A DNA stretch of 64,000 bases from Hamadaea sp. (GCF_013362815.1 NZ_JABFVK010000069.1:1-64000); one strand, 5' to 3'. Positions 16,047 to 25,582 are shown, numbered from the stretch's first letter. The notes: generated by a model not told the origin, from the letters alone. Translations and numbers: made by a program.

Positions 16047-19000
16047 GGCAGCGTCCACTTCTGGTTGGCGCCGGCCCCGCAGTCGTAGATGGTCAACTGC
16101 GTGGCGTCGGCGGTCGAGCTTCCGGGGACGTCGAGGCACCGCCCCGACTGCGGGTTGCGCAGCGTTCCGTCGGCCTGAGCGACCCAGTTCTGTGCGCCGG
16201 TGCCGTTACAGGTCCACAGCTGCACCGCCGTGCCGTTGGCGGTGTTGCCACCGGACACGTCCAGGCACTTACCCAGCGATCGCCAGGTCTGACCGACCGG
16301 GGACCACCGTTGAGCGTTGGTCCCGTTGCAGGTGTAGAGCTGGACGTGGGTGCCGTCGGCGGTGTTCGCCCCGGCGACATCCATACACTTGCCCGCCAGC
16401 CCGACGACCGCGCCGGCTGCGCCACTGCCGAGCCGGTTGAGCGTGAAGTTGTCGACGTCGAAGAGCGCACCGCTACCCCCGGTGAAGACCAGGTACAACG
16501 GGCCGGTGGCCGACGCGGTGAGGGTCGTCGACACCGTCTGGAAGGTCTCCCAGCCGCCGGTGACGGGTACTGCAACCGAGCCCAGCTGCGTACCGGTCGG
16601 GGAGCCGGAGCGGATCTGGATCGTGCCGCCGGCCCCGTTCGACGAGATCCGAGCCGAGAAGCCCACTGCGCCGGCCGTGCTGATCCCGGCGTACGCCGCC
16701 CAGTCCCCGTTCTCGATGTAGCCGAGCGTCTTACCCCCGGTCGCCGGCGTATGCGTGGCGATCCCGACGCCCGACTGCGACGTGTAACTCTCACCTTCGG
16801 CCGCCGCCGCGTTGTTCGTCACGAACGTGAACGAGTCGAGGTCGAACAGCGCTCCGGTGCCACCGGCGAAGACCAGGTAGAGCCGTTGCGTACCGGACGG
16901 TGGGGTGGTGATCGCACCGCTGACCGTGGTGAACGAGTCCCAGGCCCCGGTCACCGGTACGCTCGCCTGCCCGATCAGTTGTCCCGTCGGGGAGCCGACC
17001 CGCAGTTGCAGGGTGCCGCCGACCCCCGCCGACGAGGTACGCGCGACGAACGACGAGGCGTTGCCAACGGCGTACGGGTCGAACGCGATCCAGTCTCCGT
17101 TGTTGATGTCACCGACGGTCTTGCCCCCTTCGGCGGCCGTCTTGCTGAACTGGTTGATCCCCGAGGCGGTCGTGTAGTGCTCGGCCTGCCGATGCCTCGG
17201 CTGCGCGATGTTCTGTGCGTGCGTGGTCAGGGCGGGCTGGCCGTTCGCGCCGTTGTCGGTGTACTCCGCGTCGAAGACCCCGAAGATGTTCGCGGCGTCG
17301 TCGTGCTCCCCGTCCACCGGTACGCTGATCGACCCGGAACAGCCGAGCTGCGACGTGATGGCGTGGCCGTGGTTGTCGTGGCCGAGCACGTAGGTCAGTT
17401 TCACCCGGCCGCAGTCGATCGCGCCGTCCTCCGGATCGCTGACCGTGACCTGATAGGGCACCGTGTCACCGAAGGAGAAGAGCGCGCCGTCGGCCGGCAG
17501 CAGCACGCGTACGCTCGGCGCAGTGTTGCCGACCGTGACGATGACACTGGAGGTCCCCGTGTTACCGGCCGGGTCGCGTACCGTCAATGTCGCACTGAAT
17601 TGGCCGTTGCTCGAGTAGGTCTTGCTGGGGTTGGCCGCGGTCGACGTGGTTCCGTCGCCGAAGGCCCAGCTGTAGGTGAGCGCTCCGCCTTCCGGATCGG
17701 CCGACCCGGCGGCGGAGAACGCGACCGTGAGGGGCGCGAGCCCGGAGGTCTTGTCGGCCGAGGCCTTGGCGATCGGAGCCCGGTCGGCTCCGGCGATGTA
17801 CTCGATCCGGTAGAGCGCCGAGTTGGCGTCGCCGTTGAAGTAACCGGTCCCGTAGTCCAGGACGTAGAGCGCGCCGTTCGGGCCGAAGGCCAGGTCCATC
17901 ACCTGTTTGCCGGTCCATGGGAAGTCGGCGATCGCGCCGGGCGAGCCGTCGGTGTTGACGTCGATCGCCTTGATCCAGCCGCGGCCGAACTCGCCGGCGA
18001 AGAAGTGGCCGTCCAGCTCGGCGGGGAACTTGACCGCCGACGTCGAGGCCGCGTTGTACCGGTAGACCGGCCCGCCCATCGGCGACTCCGAACCGGTGCC
18101 GAACTCCGGTGGCGAACCGGCGTCGCCGCCGTAGCGGATCCAGGCCGGGCGGGCGGCGGGCAGCGTCGTGAGCCCGGTGTTGCGGAAGGAGTTGTTCGTC
18201 GGCCCGGTGGAGCACGCGTACTTCGGTCCCGTGGTGTCGGTGGCGAAATTCCACTCGTTGTAGGTCTCGGTCGTCGTGTTCGTGCCGGTGCAGTACGGCC
18301 AGCCGTAGTTGCCGGGCGACGTGATCCGGTTGAACTCCACTTGCCCGGCCGGGCCCCGGTTGGGATCGGTGCTCCCCGCGTCGGGGCCGTACTCGCCGAG
18401 GTAGACGGTGCCGGTCGCCTTGTCGACGCTCATCCGGAACGGGTTGCGGAAGCCCATCGCGTAGATCTCCGGGCGGGTCTTCGCCGTACCGGGGGCGAAC
18501 AGGTTGCCGGTGGGGACCGTGTAAGTGCCGTCGTCGGCCACCTTGATCCGCAACAACTTGCCGCGAAGGTCATTGGTGTTCGCCGCCGTACGCTGCGCGT
18601 CGTACGCCGGATTCCGGTCGGTGCGCTCGTCGATCGGGGCGTACCCGGCGGAGGAGAACGGGTTGCTGTCGTCGCCGGTGGTCAGATAGAGGTTCCCGGT
18701 CGCGTCGAAGTCGATGTCGCCGCCGACGTGGCAGCAGATGCCCCGCTCGGCGGGGATCGACAGGACGACCTTCTCGCTGGCCAGGTTGAGCGTCCAGTCC
18801 GCGTTCAGGGTGAACCGGGACAGCCGGTTGACGCCCTGCCAGGCGGAGAAGTCGGTGCCGGTCGCCGGAGCGTCGCCCGCCGGAGTGGACAGCGGTGGTG
18901 CGTAATAGAGGAAGATCGCCCGGTTCGCCGCGAAGTTCGGGTCGACGCCGACGCCTTGCAGCCCTTCCTCGTCGTGGGAGTAGACGGGCAGCGTGCCGAT

Positions 19001-19249
19001 CACGGTGGTCGTTCCGGCCGCGTCGGTCCGGCGCAGCTTGCCGTCGCGCGCCGTATGCAGAACCGACGTGTCGGGCAGCACCGCGAGCGACATCGGCTCG
19101 CCCATCTCGGCTACGCCGCGGGCCATCTCGACCTGCTGATAGTCGGCGGCATTGATAACGGTATGCGCCGCGGCGGGACTGGCGGCCAACGGCACGAGGA
19201 GGAGTCCAGCGGCGAGCACTAACGTCGCGGGGAGAGTGGAGCGGTTCAT
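16043..19249 (-). CDS. Secreted glucose/sorbosone dehydrogenase-type protein with PKD, two CBM6 and ricin lectin modules
   Basis: 1,068 residues from ATG 19249 (GGAAGG upstream). Sec signal (about 1-28); GSDH-like PQQ-type six-bladed propeller (about 35-486, with RGICCHVGGDIDFDATGNLYLTTGDDSNPF and MGFRNPFRMSVD); PKD domain (about 490-575); an Ig-like stretch (575-685); CBM6 repeats (about 685-812 and 813-936); ricin domain (about 940-1068). Family members oxidise aldoses or glycosides, often with PQQ. It is translationally coupled to the ThuA/DUF1080 gene. PQQ use is inferred; no PQQ synthesis genes are in the window. Confidence 0.87.
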   Translation of the reverse strand: MNRSTLPATLVLAAGLLLVPLAASPAAAHTVINAADYQQVEMARGVAEMGEPMSLAVLPDTSVLHTARDGKLRRTDAAGTTTVIGTLPVYSHDEEGLQGVGVDPNFAANRAIFLYYAPPLSTPAGDAPATGTDFSAWQGVNRLSRFTLNADWTLNLASEKVVLSIPAERGICCHVGGDIDFDATGNLYLTTGDDSNPFSSAGYAPIDERTDRNPAYDAQRTAANTNDLRGKLLRIKVADDGTYTVPTGNLFAPGTAKTRPEIYAMGFRNPFRMSVDKATGTVYLGEYGPDAGSTDPNRGPAGQVEFNRITSPGNYGWPYCTGTNTTTETYNEWNFATDTTGPKYACSTGPTNNSFRNTGLTTLPAARPAWIRYGGDAGSPPEFGTGSESPMGGPVYRYNAASTSAVKFPAELDGHFFAGEFGRGWIKAIDVNTDGSPGAIADFPWTGKQVMDLAFGPNGALYVLDYGTGYFNGDANSALYRIEYIAGADRAPIAKASADKTSGLAPLTVAFSAAGSADPEGGALTYSWAFGDGTTSTAANPSKTYSSNGQFSATLTVRDPAGNTGTSSVIVTVGNTAPSVRVLLPADGALFSFGDTVPYQVTVSDPEDGAIDCGRVKLTYVLGHDNHGHAITSQLGCSGSISVPVDGEHDDAANIFGVFDAEYTDNGANGQPALTTHAQNIAQPRHRQAEHYTTASGINQFSKTAAEGGKTVGDINNGDWIAFDPYAVGNASSFVARTSSAGVGGTLQLRVGSPTGQLIGQASVPVTGAWDSFTTVSGAITTPPSGTQRLYLVFAGGTGALFDLDSFTFVTNNAAAAEGESYTSQSGVGIATHTPATGGKTLGYIENGDWAAYAGISTAGAVGFSARISSNGAGGTIQIRSGSPTGTQLGSVAVPVTGGWETFQTVSTTLTASATGPLYLVFTGGSGALFDVDNFTLNRLGSGAAGAVVGLAGKCMDVAGANTADGTHVQLYTCNGTNAQRWSPVGQTWRSLGKCLDVSGGNTANGTAVQLWTCNGTGAQNWVAQADGTLRNPQSGRCLDVPGSSTADATQLTIYDCGAGANQKWTLP

Positions 19250-19355
19250 GTGGGTGCCTTCCTGACTCGGGGGAAGCCAGGCGCGCGCCGCCGCGCCGTT
19301 TACGGGGGTAGGGCCTGCGAGCGGCTGGACGCTCGCCGCTCGCAGGCGGGTCGGC

Positions 19356-19422
19356 AGCGCTGGATCAGCGATCCGGGTCGAATCTTGGGGCAAGATTCGA
19401 CCGAGAACCCTGATCCAGCGCT
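19356..19422. terminator. GATCA-family dyad downstream of the sugar-uptake operon
   Basis: Arms 19356-19387 and 19391-19422 pair over about 30 bp with a few mismatches. Outer parts read AGCGCTGGATCA and TGATCCAGCGCT, inner parts TCGAATCTTG and CAAGATTCGA, around a 3-nt loop. It separates the oxidoreductase stop (19453) from the dehydrogenase start (19249). Confidence 0.75.
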
Positions 19423-19452
19423 CGTGCCGGGCCGCCGAAGCGACCCGGCGAG

Positions 19453-20664
19453 TTACAGCGGAGCCGCCGAAGCGGCCAGGGCGGAGTCGACCTTGGTCCA
19501 GGCGGAGTCGTTGGCGGCCGAGCGCAGGACCGCGTCGAGCACCTGTTGCACCTGCAGGGCGTCCTCGAAGGACGGTGCCGGGTCGGTGCCGTCGGCGATG
19601 GCCTGCACGAAGTCGCGCATCTGATGGGTGAAGGAGTGCTCGTAGCCGATGATGTGCCCAGGCGGCCACCAGGCGGCCAGGTAGGGATGCTCGGGCTCGG
19701 TCACGAGGATCCGGCTGAATCCCTGTTCCGGCCCGGGCCGAGTGGCGTCGTAGAACTCCAGCTCGTTGAGCCGTTCCAGGTCGAACGCGAGCGAGCCGAG
19801 GGCGCCGTTGACCTCGACCCGCAGCGCGTTCTTCCGGCCGGTGGCGAAGCGGGTGGCCTCATACGTGGCGACTGCTCCCCCGTCGAGCCGGGCGGTGAAC
19901 AACGCCGCGTCGTCCACCGTCACCCGGCCCAGCTCCGGCCCGTTGCCGGAGGCCGCGAGTCCACTAGAGACGGACGGCATCGGCCGCTCCCGGACGAACG
20001 TCTCGGTTAGCGCGCTGACCCCGGTGACGAGCTGTCCGGTGACGTACTGGGTCAGATCGACGATGTGCGCGCCGATGTCGCCCAGCGCGCCGGAGCCGGC
20101 CCGGTCCCGTTGCAACCGCCAGACCAGCGGGAACTGCGGATCGACGATCCAGTCCTGCAGGTACGCCGCCCGCACGTGCCGGATCGCGCCGAGCCGGCCT
20201 TGCGCGATCAGCTGCCGCATGAGGGCGACGGCGGGCACCCGGCGGTAATTGAACCCGCACAGGGTGCGTACGCCGGACCCGCGCGCGAAGGCCGCGGCGG
20301 TGGCCATGGCGGTGGCCTCCTCGACCGTGTTGGCCAGCGGCTTCTCGCACAGGACGTGCTTACCGGCGGCCAGCGCGGCGAGGGTGATCTCGGCGTGGCT
20401 GTCCCCCGGCGTACAGACGTCGATCACGTCGATGTCGTCCCGGGCGACCAGCTCCCGCCAGTCCGTCATCGCGGACTGCCAGCCGAGGCGGTCGGCGGCG
20501 GCGGCGACGTTGGCCGCGTCCCGGCCGCAGATCGCCGACATCCGCACTCGCAGGGGCAGCTCGAAGGCCCGATTCACGGTACGCCACGCCTGTGAGTGCG
20601 CTGCGCCCATGAACGCGTACCCGACCATGCCGACCCGCAGTTCCCCGCTGTCTGTCGTGGACAC
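19453..20664 (-). CDS. Gfo/Idh/MocA-family NAD(P)-dependent oxidoreductase
   Basis: Oxidises or reduces a sugar, cyclitol or glycoside with NAD(P). 403 residues. The N-terminal Rossmann fold starts VGMVGYAFMGAAHSQAWR, the conserved EKP is at 107-109 and the active-site region is GALGDIGAHIVDL. It is last in the operon ROK - ATPase - permease - binding protein - oxidoreductase, following the binding-protein gene by 31 nt. In trehalose-using rhizobia an enzyme of this family (ThuB) makes 3-keto-trehalose, so a 3-keto-sugar step is plausible. Ends at the dyad 19356-19422. Confidence 0.9.
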   Translation of the reverse strand: MSTTDSGELRVGMVGYAFMGAAHSQAWRTVNRAFELPLRVRMSAICGRDAANVAAAADRLGWQSAMTDWRELVARDDIDVIDVCTPGDSHAEITLAALAAGKHVLCEKPLANTVEEATAMATAAAFARGSGVRTLCGFNYRRVPAVALMRQLIAQGRLGAIRHVRAAYLQDWIVDPQFPLVWRLQRDRAGSGALGDIGAHIVDLTQYVTGQLVTGVSALTETFVRERPMPSVSSGLAASGNGPELGRVTVDDAALFTARLDGGAVATYEATRFATGRKNALRVEVNGALGSLAFDLERLNELEFYDATRPGPEQGFSRILVTEPEHPYLAAWWPPGHIIGYEHSFTHQMRDFVQAIADGTDPAPSFEDALQVQQVLDAVLRSAANDSAWTKVDSALAASAAPL

Positions 20665-20695
20665 TGAGCAAACCTCCCGCCGAAAGCGATGAACG

Positions 20696-21748
20696 TCAGA
20701 ACCCGAGCTTCAGGTACGTGCTCGCGTTCTCCTTCGTGATCGTCTCGGAGGAGAGGATGATCTCCTTCGGAACCTGCAGTTCGACGAGATCCGCCATCCC
20801 CCGTCCCTGGGCGATCAGCCGGGCCAGCGAGATCGCCGACGACGCCATCGAGGGGCTGTAGGTGACCGTCGCCTTGAGCACGGACTTGTCGGCCGCGATG
20901 TCCTCGATCGCCTTCTTCGACCCGGCGCCGCCGACCATGAGGAACTCGCTCCGACTAGCCGCGGTGATCGCGGCGAGGACGCCGATGCCCTGGTCGTCGT
21001 CGTGGTTCCACAGCGCGTCCAGCTTCGGCAGCGCCTGCAGGAGGTTCTGGGCCTCCTTCTGGCCGCTGTCGGCGGTGAACCGGGCGGCTCGCCGGTTGGC
21101 CACCTTGAAGCCGTAGGTCTTCAACGCGTCGGCGAAACCCTTGCTGCGTTCCTGGGTCAGCTCCAGCTCGTCCATGCCGGCGATCTCGCCGATCACCGGG
21201 CTCGCGATGTTCTTCGCCTTCATCGCCTTGCCGATGTAGTGCCCGGCGGCCACGCCCATGCCGTAGTTGTCGCCCTTGATCTGCAGCCGGTACGCCAGCG
21301 CGTCGGGGAACGCCCGGTCCAGGTTGACCACCGGGATGCCGGCCTCCATCGCCTTGAGCCCGAACGCGTTCAGCTCCTTGCCGTCGTGCGGCAGCAGGAC
21401 GATGACGTCGGGCTTCTCCGCGATCAGGGTGTCGAGCGCGGCCCGCTGGGCGGCCGCGTCCTTGCCCGCCTCGACCTGCTTGAAGGTCACGTCCGAGTAC
21501 GCCGAAGCCTGCGCCTTGGCGTTGCTCGTGATGGCGGCGATCCAGCCGTGGTCGGCGGCCGGAGCGGAGAACCCGATGGTGACCGCCTTACCGGCGGCGG
21601 TGTTGGCGTTGCTCGCGTCGGCGCCCTTGGTCTGCGCCGTGGTGGGGTTGTTCGACTCGTTGCTCGTGCACGCGGCGAGGACCGCGCCCGCGCCGAGGGC
21701 CGCGCCGCCGAACAGCAGGCTGCGGCGGGACGGGTGGTTCATGCGCAT
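20696..21748 (-). CDS. Sugar ABC transporter substrate-binding lipoprotein (RbsB/XylF-like)
   Basis: Periplasmic-binding-protein family 4 receptor of 350 residues. The signal combines a twin-arginine-like start (SRRSLLFGGAALGAG) with a lipobox LAAC (Cys27), then a Ser/Thr/Asn linker. Core motifs: IGFSAPAADHGWIAAITSNAK, PDVIVLLPHDGKEL, AFPDALAYRLQIKGDNYGMG. The start may be this ATG or the second Met two codons on. Its partner permease and ATPase are just upstream. Ligand not determinable; ribose, xylose or inositol-like sugars are usual. Confidence 0.9.
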   Translation of the reverse strand: MRMNHPSRRSLLFGGAALGAGAVLAACTSNESNNPTTAQTKGADASNANTAAGKAVTIGFSAPAADHGWIAAITSNAKAQASAYSDVTFKQVEAGKDAAAQRAALDTLIAEKPDVIVLLPHDGKELNAFGLKAMEAGIPVVNLDRAFPDALAYRLQIKGDNYGMGVAAGHYIGKAMKAKNIASPVIGEIAGMDELELTQERSKGFADALKTYGFKVANRRAARFTADSGQKEAQNLLQALPKLDALWNHDDDQGIGVLAAITAASRSEFLMVGGAGSKKAIEDIAADKSVLKATVTYSPSMASSAISLARLIAQGRGMADLVELQVPKEIILSSETITKENASTYLKLGF

Positions 21749-21829
21749 GACAACCTCCGGATTGGACGGAAAAAGGGTGCGAGGAACCCAGCCGTCGCCA
21801 CGGAATGACGACAGCCGATCGGAGAAGGA

Positions 21830-22846
21830 TCAGGGTTTGCGGAAGAGAGCGGTCAGCGAGCGGAACCGGATCTGCTGAATCAGCACGGCCAGCACGATGA
21901 TGCCGCCCTTGACCATGTTCTGGACCTCGGTGGGCAGGTTGGCGATGGCGAAGAGGTTGGTGATCGCCGAGAAGACGATCACGCCGAACATCGAGCCGAC
22001 GATCGTCCCGCGCCCGCCGGAGAGCAACGTGCCTCCGATGATCGCGGCGGCGATGGCGTCGAGTTCGTAGAGTTCGGCCGCGGCTGCCTGGGCGGAGGTG
22101 GCCAGCGAGGTGAGCATGATCGCACCGATGCCGCAGCACAGCCCGGAGAGGGCGTACAGGAGCAGGGTGTGCCGCCGGACGTTGATCCCGGCCAAACGGG
22201 CGGCCTCGGCGTTGCTGCCGATCGCGACCGTACGCCGCCCGAACGTGGTGCGGTTGAGCAGCACCCAGCCGAGCGCCGCGGCGACGGCCAGGATGATGAC
22301 GAGCATCGGGATGCCGGCGACCCGGGTGGTCGCGATCCCGTTGATGAACTGGTTGCCCGACACCTGGGTCTGCTTGCCCGAGATCTGGGCGGCCAGTCCC
22401 CGGGCGGCGACCAGCATCGCGAGGGTCGCAATGAACGGCACGAGTCGCCCGTACGCGATGAGCAGGCCGTTGAGGGCGCCGGCGATGGTGCCGACCGCGA
22501 TGGCGGCGAAGATCATGCCGCCCGCGCCGTAGGACTGCGTCGCCAAGGTCGTCGACCAGACTCCGGCGAGCGCGATCAGCGCGCCGACCGACAGGTCGAT
22601 GCCGCCGCCGATGATCACGAAGGTGACCCCGACGGTGACCACACCGATGGCGGCCGCCTGCTGCAGGATCACCAGCATGTTGTTGACGACCCAGTCGGAG
22701 TCGCCGTACAGGTCGGGCCGGATGATCGCGCCGATCACGAACAGCACGACCAGCACCCCGACCAGGCCGAGGTTGCGCCACAGCGACTCGGTGGGGATCG
22801 TCCGCCACCAGCCGCCACGCTCCACAACGGACGTTTGAGCCGTCAC
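21830..22846 (-). CDS. Sugar ABC transporter permease (RbsC/XylH-like)
   Basis: BPD_transp_2-type inner-membrane channel subunit of 338 residues with about 8-10 helices, forming the channel for the uptake system. GTG start 22846 has AAGGAG overlapping the ATPase stop codon. Family motifs: ITVGVTFVIIGGGIDLSVGALIALAGV (read as VGVTFVIIGGGIDLSVGA), GLLIAYGRLVPFIATLAM and IIGGTLLSGGRGTIVGSMFG. Confidence 0.92.
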   Translation of the reverse strand: MTAQTSVVERGGWWRTIPTESLWRNLGLVGVLVVLFVIGAIIRPDLYGDSDWVVNNMLVILQQAAAIGVVTVGVTFVIIGGGIDLSVGALIALAGVWSTTLATQSYGAGGMIFAAIAVGTIAGALNGLLIAYGRLVPFIATLAMLVAARGLAAQISGKQTQVSGNQFINGIATTRVAGIPMLVIILAVAAALGWVLLNRTTFGRRTVAIGSNAEAARLAGINVRRHTLLLYALSGLCCGIGAIMLTSLATSAQAAAAELYELDAIAAAIIGGTLLSGGRGTIVGSMFGVIVFSAITNLFAIANLPTEVQNMVKGGIIVLAVLIQQIRFRSLTALFRKP

Positions 22847-22858
22847 CGCACAAGCTCC

Positions 22859-24370
22859 TTAGGACGAAGTGGGGCTCAGTGAGCCCGCCATCACCAGGTC
22901 GAGGACGTCGTCCTCGGTCAGTTCGCCGGCGGGCGCCTGCTTGATCAGGCGGCCCTCGCGCATCACGAGCACCCGGTCGGCCAGACCGAGCACCTCCGGC
23001 ACCTCGCTGGAGACCAGCAGCACGCCGACGCCGCGGCGCGCGAGATCACGGATCACCTGATACAGCTCCGCCCGCGCGCCGACGTCGACGCCGCGAGTCG
23101 GCTCGTCCAGCAGCAACAGGCGGGTGTCGCCGAGCAGCCAGCGCCCGACGACGACCTTCTGCTGGTTGCCGCCGGACAGCGTGCCGGCCGGTCGGCGTAC
23201 GTCGCGGGGGCGCAGCTCCAACGCGTCCGCGATCCGGCTCGCCTCCGCCTGCTCCCGGCCCGCGTCGGTGAAGCCGCCGTGGGCGTACCGGCCGAACGTG
23301 GTCAAGGTGATGTTGCGGTAGACCGGCTCGGCCAGCAGCAACGCCTGGCTCTTGCGCTCCTCGGGGGCCAACCCCAATCCCGCCCGGACAGCGGCGGCGA
23401 CGCTTCCCGCGGGCAGGTTCCGGCCCGCGAAGCTCACCGTTCCAGACTCAGGGGTACGCGCACCGTAAACCGTCTCGAGCAGCTCACTTCGTCCGCTGCC
23501 CACTAGACCGGCGATACCGACGATCTCCCCTGTGCGTACCGTAAAAGAGACGTCATGGAACTCCTGAGCGCGAGACAACCCACTGACCTGAAGCAGCACT
23601 TCGCCGGGGGTGCCCTCGCGGGGCGGGAAGACGTACTCGATGGACCGGCCGGTCATCTTGCTGACGAGGTCCCGAGTCGGCGTCGTACGCGCGGGCAGGT
23701 CCACCGCGGACGTCCGGCCGTCCTTGAGGACGGTGACCCGGTCGCCGATCTCGCGGATCTCCTCGAGCCGGTGGGAGATGTAGACGACCGCGATGCCCTC
23801 GGCCGTGAGCTCGCGGATGATGCGGAAGAGGTTCGCGACTTCGTCGTGGGCGAGGACCGCACTGGGCTCGTCCATGATGATCAGCTTCGCCTCGTGCGAG
23901 AGCGCCCGCGCCATGCTGACGATCTGCTTGCCCGCTGAGGGCAACGCCTCCACCAGCCGATGGACGGGGATCTCCGGATGGCCGAGTCGTTGTAGGACAG
24001 TGCGCGTGCGGCTGGCTGCGGTCCGCCGGTGGACGAAGCCGAACCGGCTGGGTTCCTGTCCGAGGAAGACGTTCTCGGCGACAGAAAGATGGTCGACGAG
24101 ATCGAGTTCCTGGTAGATCGTCGCGATCCCGGCCTTCATGGCGGCCTGCGGATTGGCGAAGCTGACCGGGCTGCCCTGCCAGGTGACCGTGCCGGCGTCG
24201 GGCTTGTGCACCCCGGCGAGCACCTTGATGAGGGTGGACTTGCCCGCACCGTTCTGACCGAGGAGGCAGTGCACCTCACCCGCCCGAACCTGAAGATGGA
24301 CACCGTCGAGCGCCCGTACGCCGGGGAACTCCTTCACCACCCCGTCCAGCTCCAGCACCGTCTCGCTCAT
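22859..24370 (-). CDS. Sugar ABC transporter ATP-binding protein with two ATPase domains (RbsA-like)
   Basis: Energises the sugar importer. 503 residues. The first domain has Walker A GQNGAGKST, a degenerate signature (LPSAGKQ) and LIIMDEPSA. The second has GLVGSGRSELL, signature LSGGNQQK and LLLLDEPTRGVDVG. This asymmetry is normal for RbsA proteins. ATG 24370 overlaps the ROK gene stop (ATGA). Followed by the permease (13-nt gap). Confidence 0.93.
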   Translation of the reverse strand: MSETVLELDGVVKEFPGVRALDGVHLQVRAGEVHCLLGQNGAGKSTLIKVLAGVHKPDAGTVTWQGSPVSFANPQAAMKAGIATIYQELDLVDHLSVAENVFLGQEPSRFGFVHRRTAASRTRTVLQRLGHPEIPVHRLVEALPSAGKQIVSMARALSHEAKLIIMDEPSAVLAHDEVANLFRIIRELTAEGIAVVYISHRLEEIREIGDRVTVLKDGRTSAVDLPARTTPTRDLVSKMTGRSIEYVFPPREGTPGEVLLQVSGLSRAQEFHDVSFTVRTGEIVGIAGLVGSGRSELLETVYGARTPESGTVSFAGRNLPAGSVAAAVRAGLGLAPEERKSQALLLAEPVYRNITLTTFGRYAHGGFTDAGREQAEASRIADALELRPRDVRRPAGTLSGGNQQKVVVGRWLLGDTRLLLLDEPTRGVDVGARAELYQVIRDLARRGVGVLLVSSEVPEVLGLADRVLVMREGRLIKQAPAGELTEDDVLDLVMAGSLSPTSS

Positions 24371-25527
24371 GACGCCTGCTCGAAGGCGATCTCGCTGGCC
24401 AGCAGCGCGGCCCCGGCGACGCCGGCCCGGCTGCCCAGCTCGGACAGCACGAGTGGCAGATTGCCGGTGGCGAGCGGGAGCGAGCGTTTGTAGACGACAC
24501 TGCGGATCTCGGCCAGCATCACGTGCCCGAGCTGGGCGAGCCCACCGCCGATGACGATCAGCGACGGGTTGACGAAGCTCACCAGGCTCGCCAGCACCGC
24601 GCCGACGCGGCGGCCGCCGTCCCGGATCAGCTGCATGCATACGACGTCGCCCTCGGCTGCTCCGGCCGCGACGTCCACCGCCGTCACACTCCCGTTCGCG
24701 GCGAGCCGCTCGGCGAGCGCGGGCGAAGCCCCGGAGCGAGCCGCGGCGGTCGCCTCCCGAGCCAGGGCACTGCCGCTGAACACCGCTTCCAGGCAACCGT
24801 GGTTTCCGCAGGTGCACACCGGCCCGGCCGAGTCCACCTGGATGTGGCCGATGTCCCCGGCACAGCCGTCAGAACCCCGGTAGACCTCGCCGTTCAGATA
24901 GATCCCGCACCCGATGCCGGTGCCGATCTTGACGAACAGGAAGTTGTCGACCGAGTGCGCGACGCCGCCGTGGCGTTCGCCGACGGCCATGATGTTGACG
25001 TCGTTGTCCACCACCGCCGGGCAACCATGCTCACGGGTGAGCAGCTCGCGCACAGGATAGCGGTCCCAGCCGGGCATTATCGGCGGCGACACCGGGATGC
25101 CGTCACGGAAGCTGACCGGCCCCGGTACGCCGATGCCGATGCCGTCGAGGTGGGTGTAACTTCCGTCGGCTCTCGCCTTGGCCAGCAACTCGTTGACGCG
25201 GTGGAGGATCGCCTTCGGCCCGGAGCGGATGTCCGCCGGTTCGCTGTACGCCGCCACCGGTTCCAGCCGTCCGTCGGTGATCTCGACGTCGATCGAGGTC
25301 GCGCCGAGGTCGACTCCGGCGTACCGGATCGAGGGGTTCAGCTCGACGAGAGTGGACCGCCGTCCGCCCCGGGACTGCGCCGGTCCGGCCTCGGTGACCT
25401 GACCGGCCCCGACCAGCCGATCCAGCTCGGCGAGCAGGCGCGGCCGGGGAACGTCCAGCCGGGCGGCCAACTCGGCCCGGGACAACGGGCCTTCGTCGCG
25501 CAGGAGCCGCAGGAGCCTGACATGCAT
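24367..25527 (-). CDS. ROK-family regulator/kinase heading the sugar-uptake operon
   Basis: 386 residues. A shorter N-terminal winged helix (MHVRLLRLLRDEGPLSRAEL onward, about 1-60) precedes a ROK domain with GVDLGATSIDVEI and the zinc motif CTCGNHGCLEAVFSG. It is the first gene of the five-gene uptake operon and overlaps the ATPase gene. Likely a sugar-sensing autoregulator; possible operators are at 25563-25582 and 25632-25657. Sugar kinase activity cannot be excluded. Confidence 0.88.
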   Translation of the reverse strand: MHVRLLRLLRDEGPLSRAELAARLDVPRPRLLAELDRLVGAGQVTEAGPAQSRGGRRSTLVELNPSIRYAGVDLGATSIDVEITDGRLEPVAAYSEPADIRSGPKAILHRVNELLAKARADGSYTHLDGIGIGVPGPVSFRDGIPVSPPIMPGWDRYPVRELLTREHGCPAVVDNDVNIMAVGERHGGVAHSVDNFLFVKIGTGIGCGIYLNGEVYRGSDGCAGDIGHIQVDSAGPVCTCGNHGCLEAVFSGSALAREATAAARSGASPALAERLAANGSVTAVDVAAGAAEGDVVCMQLIRDGGRRVGAVLASLVSFVNPSLIVIGGGLAQLGHVMLAEIRSVVYKRSLPLATGNLPLVLSELGSRAGVAGAALLASEIAFEQAS

Positions 25528-25562
25528 GCCGTCTCTCCTCTATGGACGCATCGACGCTCGCA

Positions 25563-25582
25563 TGTGCGTTGTGTGGCGCACA
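25563..25582. promoter_or_regulatory. Dyad upstream of the sugar-uptake operon
   Basis: Inverted arms TGTGCG (25563-25568) and CGCACA (25577-25582) with an 8-bp spacer, 36-55 bp upstream of the ROK start. Possible operator. Confidence 0.35.

Noticed and set aside
12447-16088. 1,213-codon open frame on the plus strand
   Set aside because: Antisense to the isomerase and ThuA/DUF1080 genes, which have clear domains; its product is low-complexity Arg/Val/Gly.
16310-19222. 970-codon plus-strand frame
   Set aside because: Antisense shadow of the GSDH-type dehydrogenase; no recognisable motif.
24367-24370. ATGA overlap taken as possible frameshift between ROK and ATPase genes
   Set aside because: Normal stop-start overlap; both proteins have complete domains.
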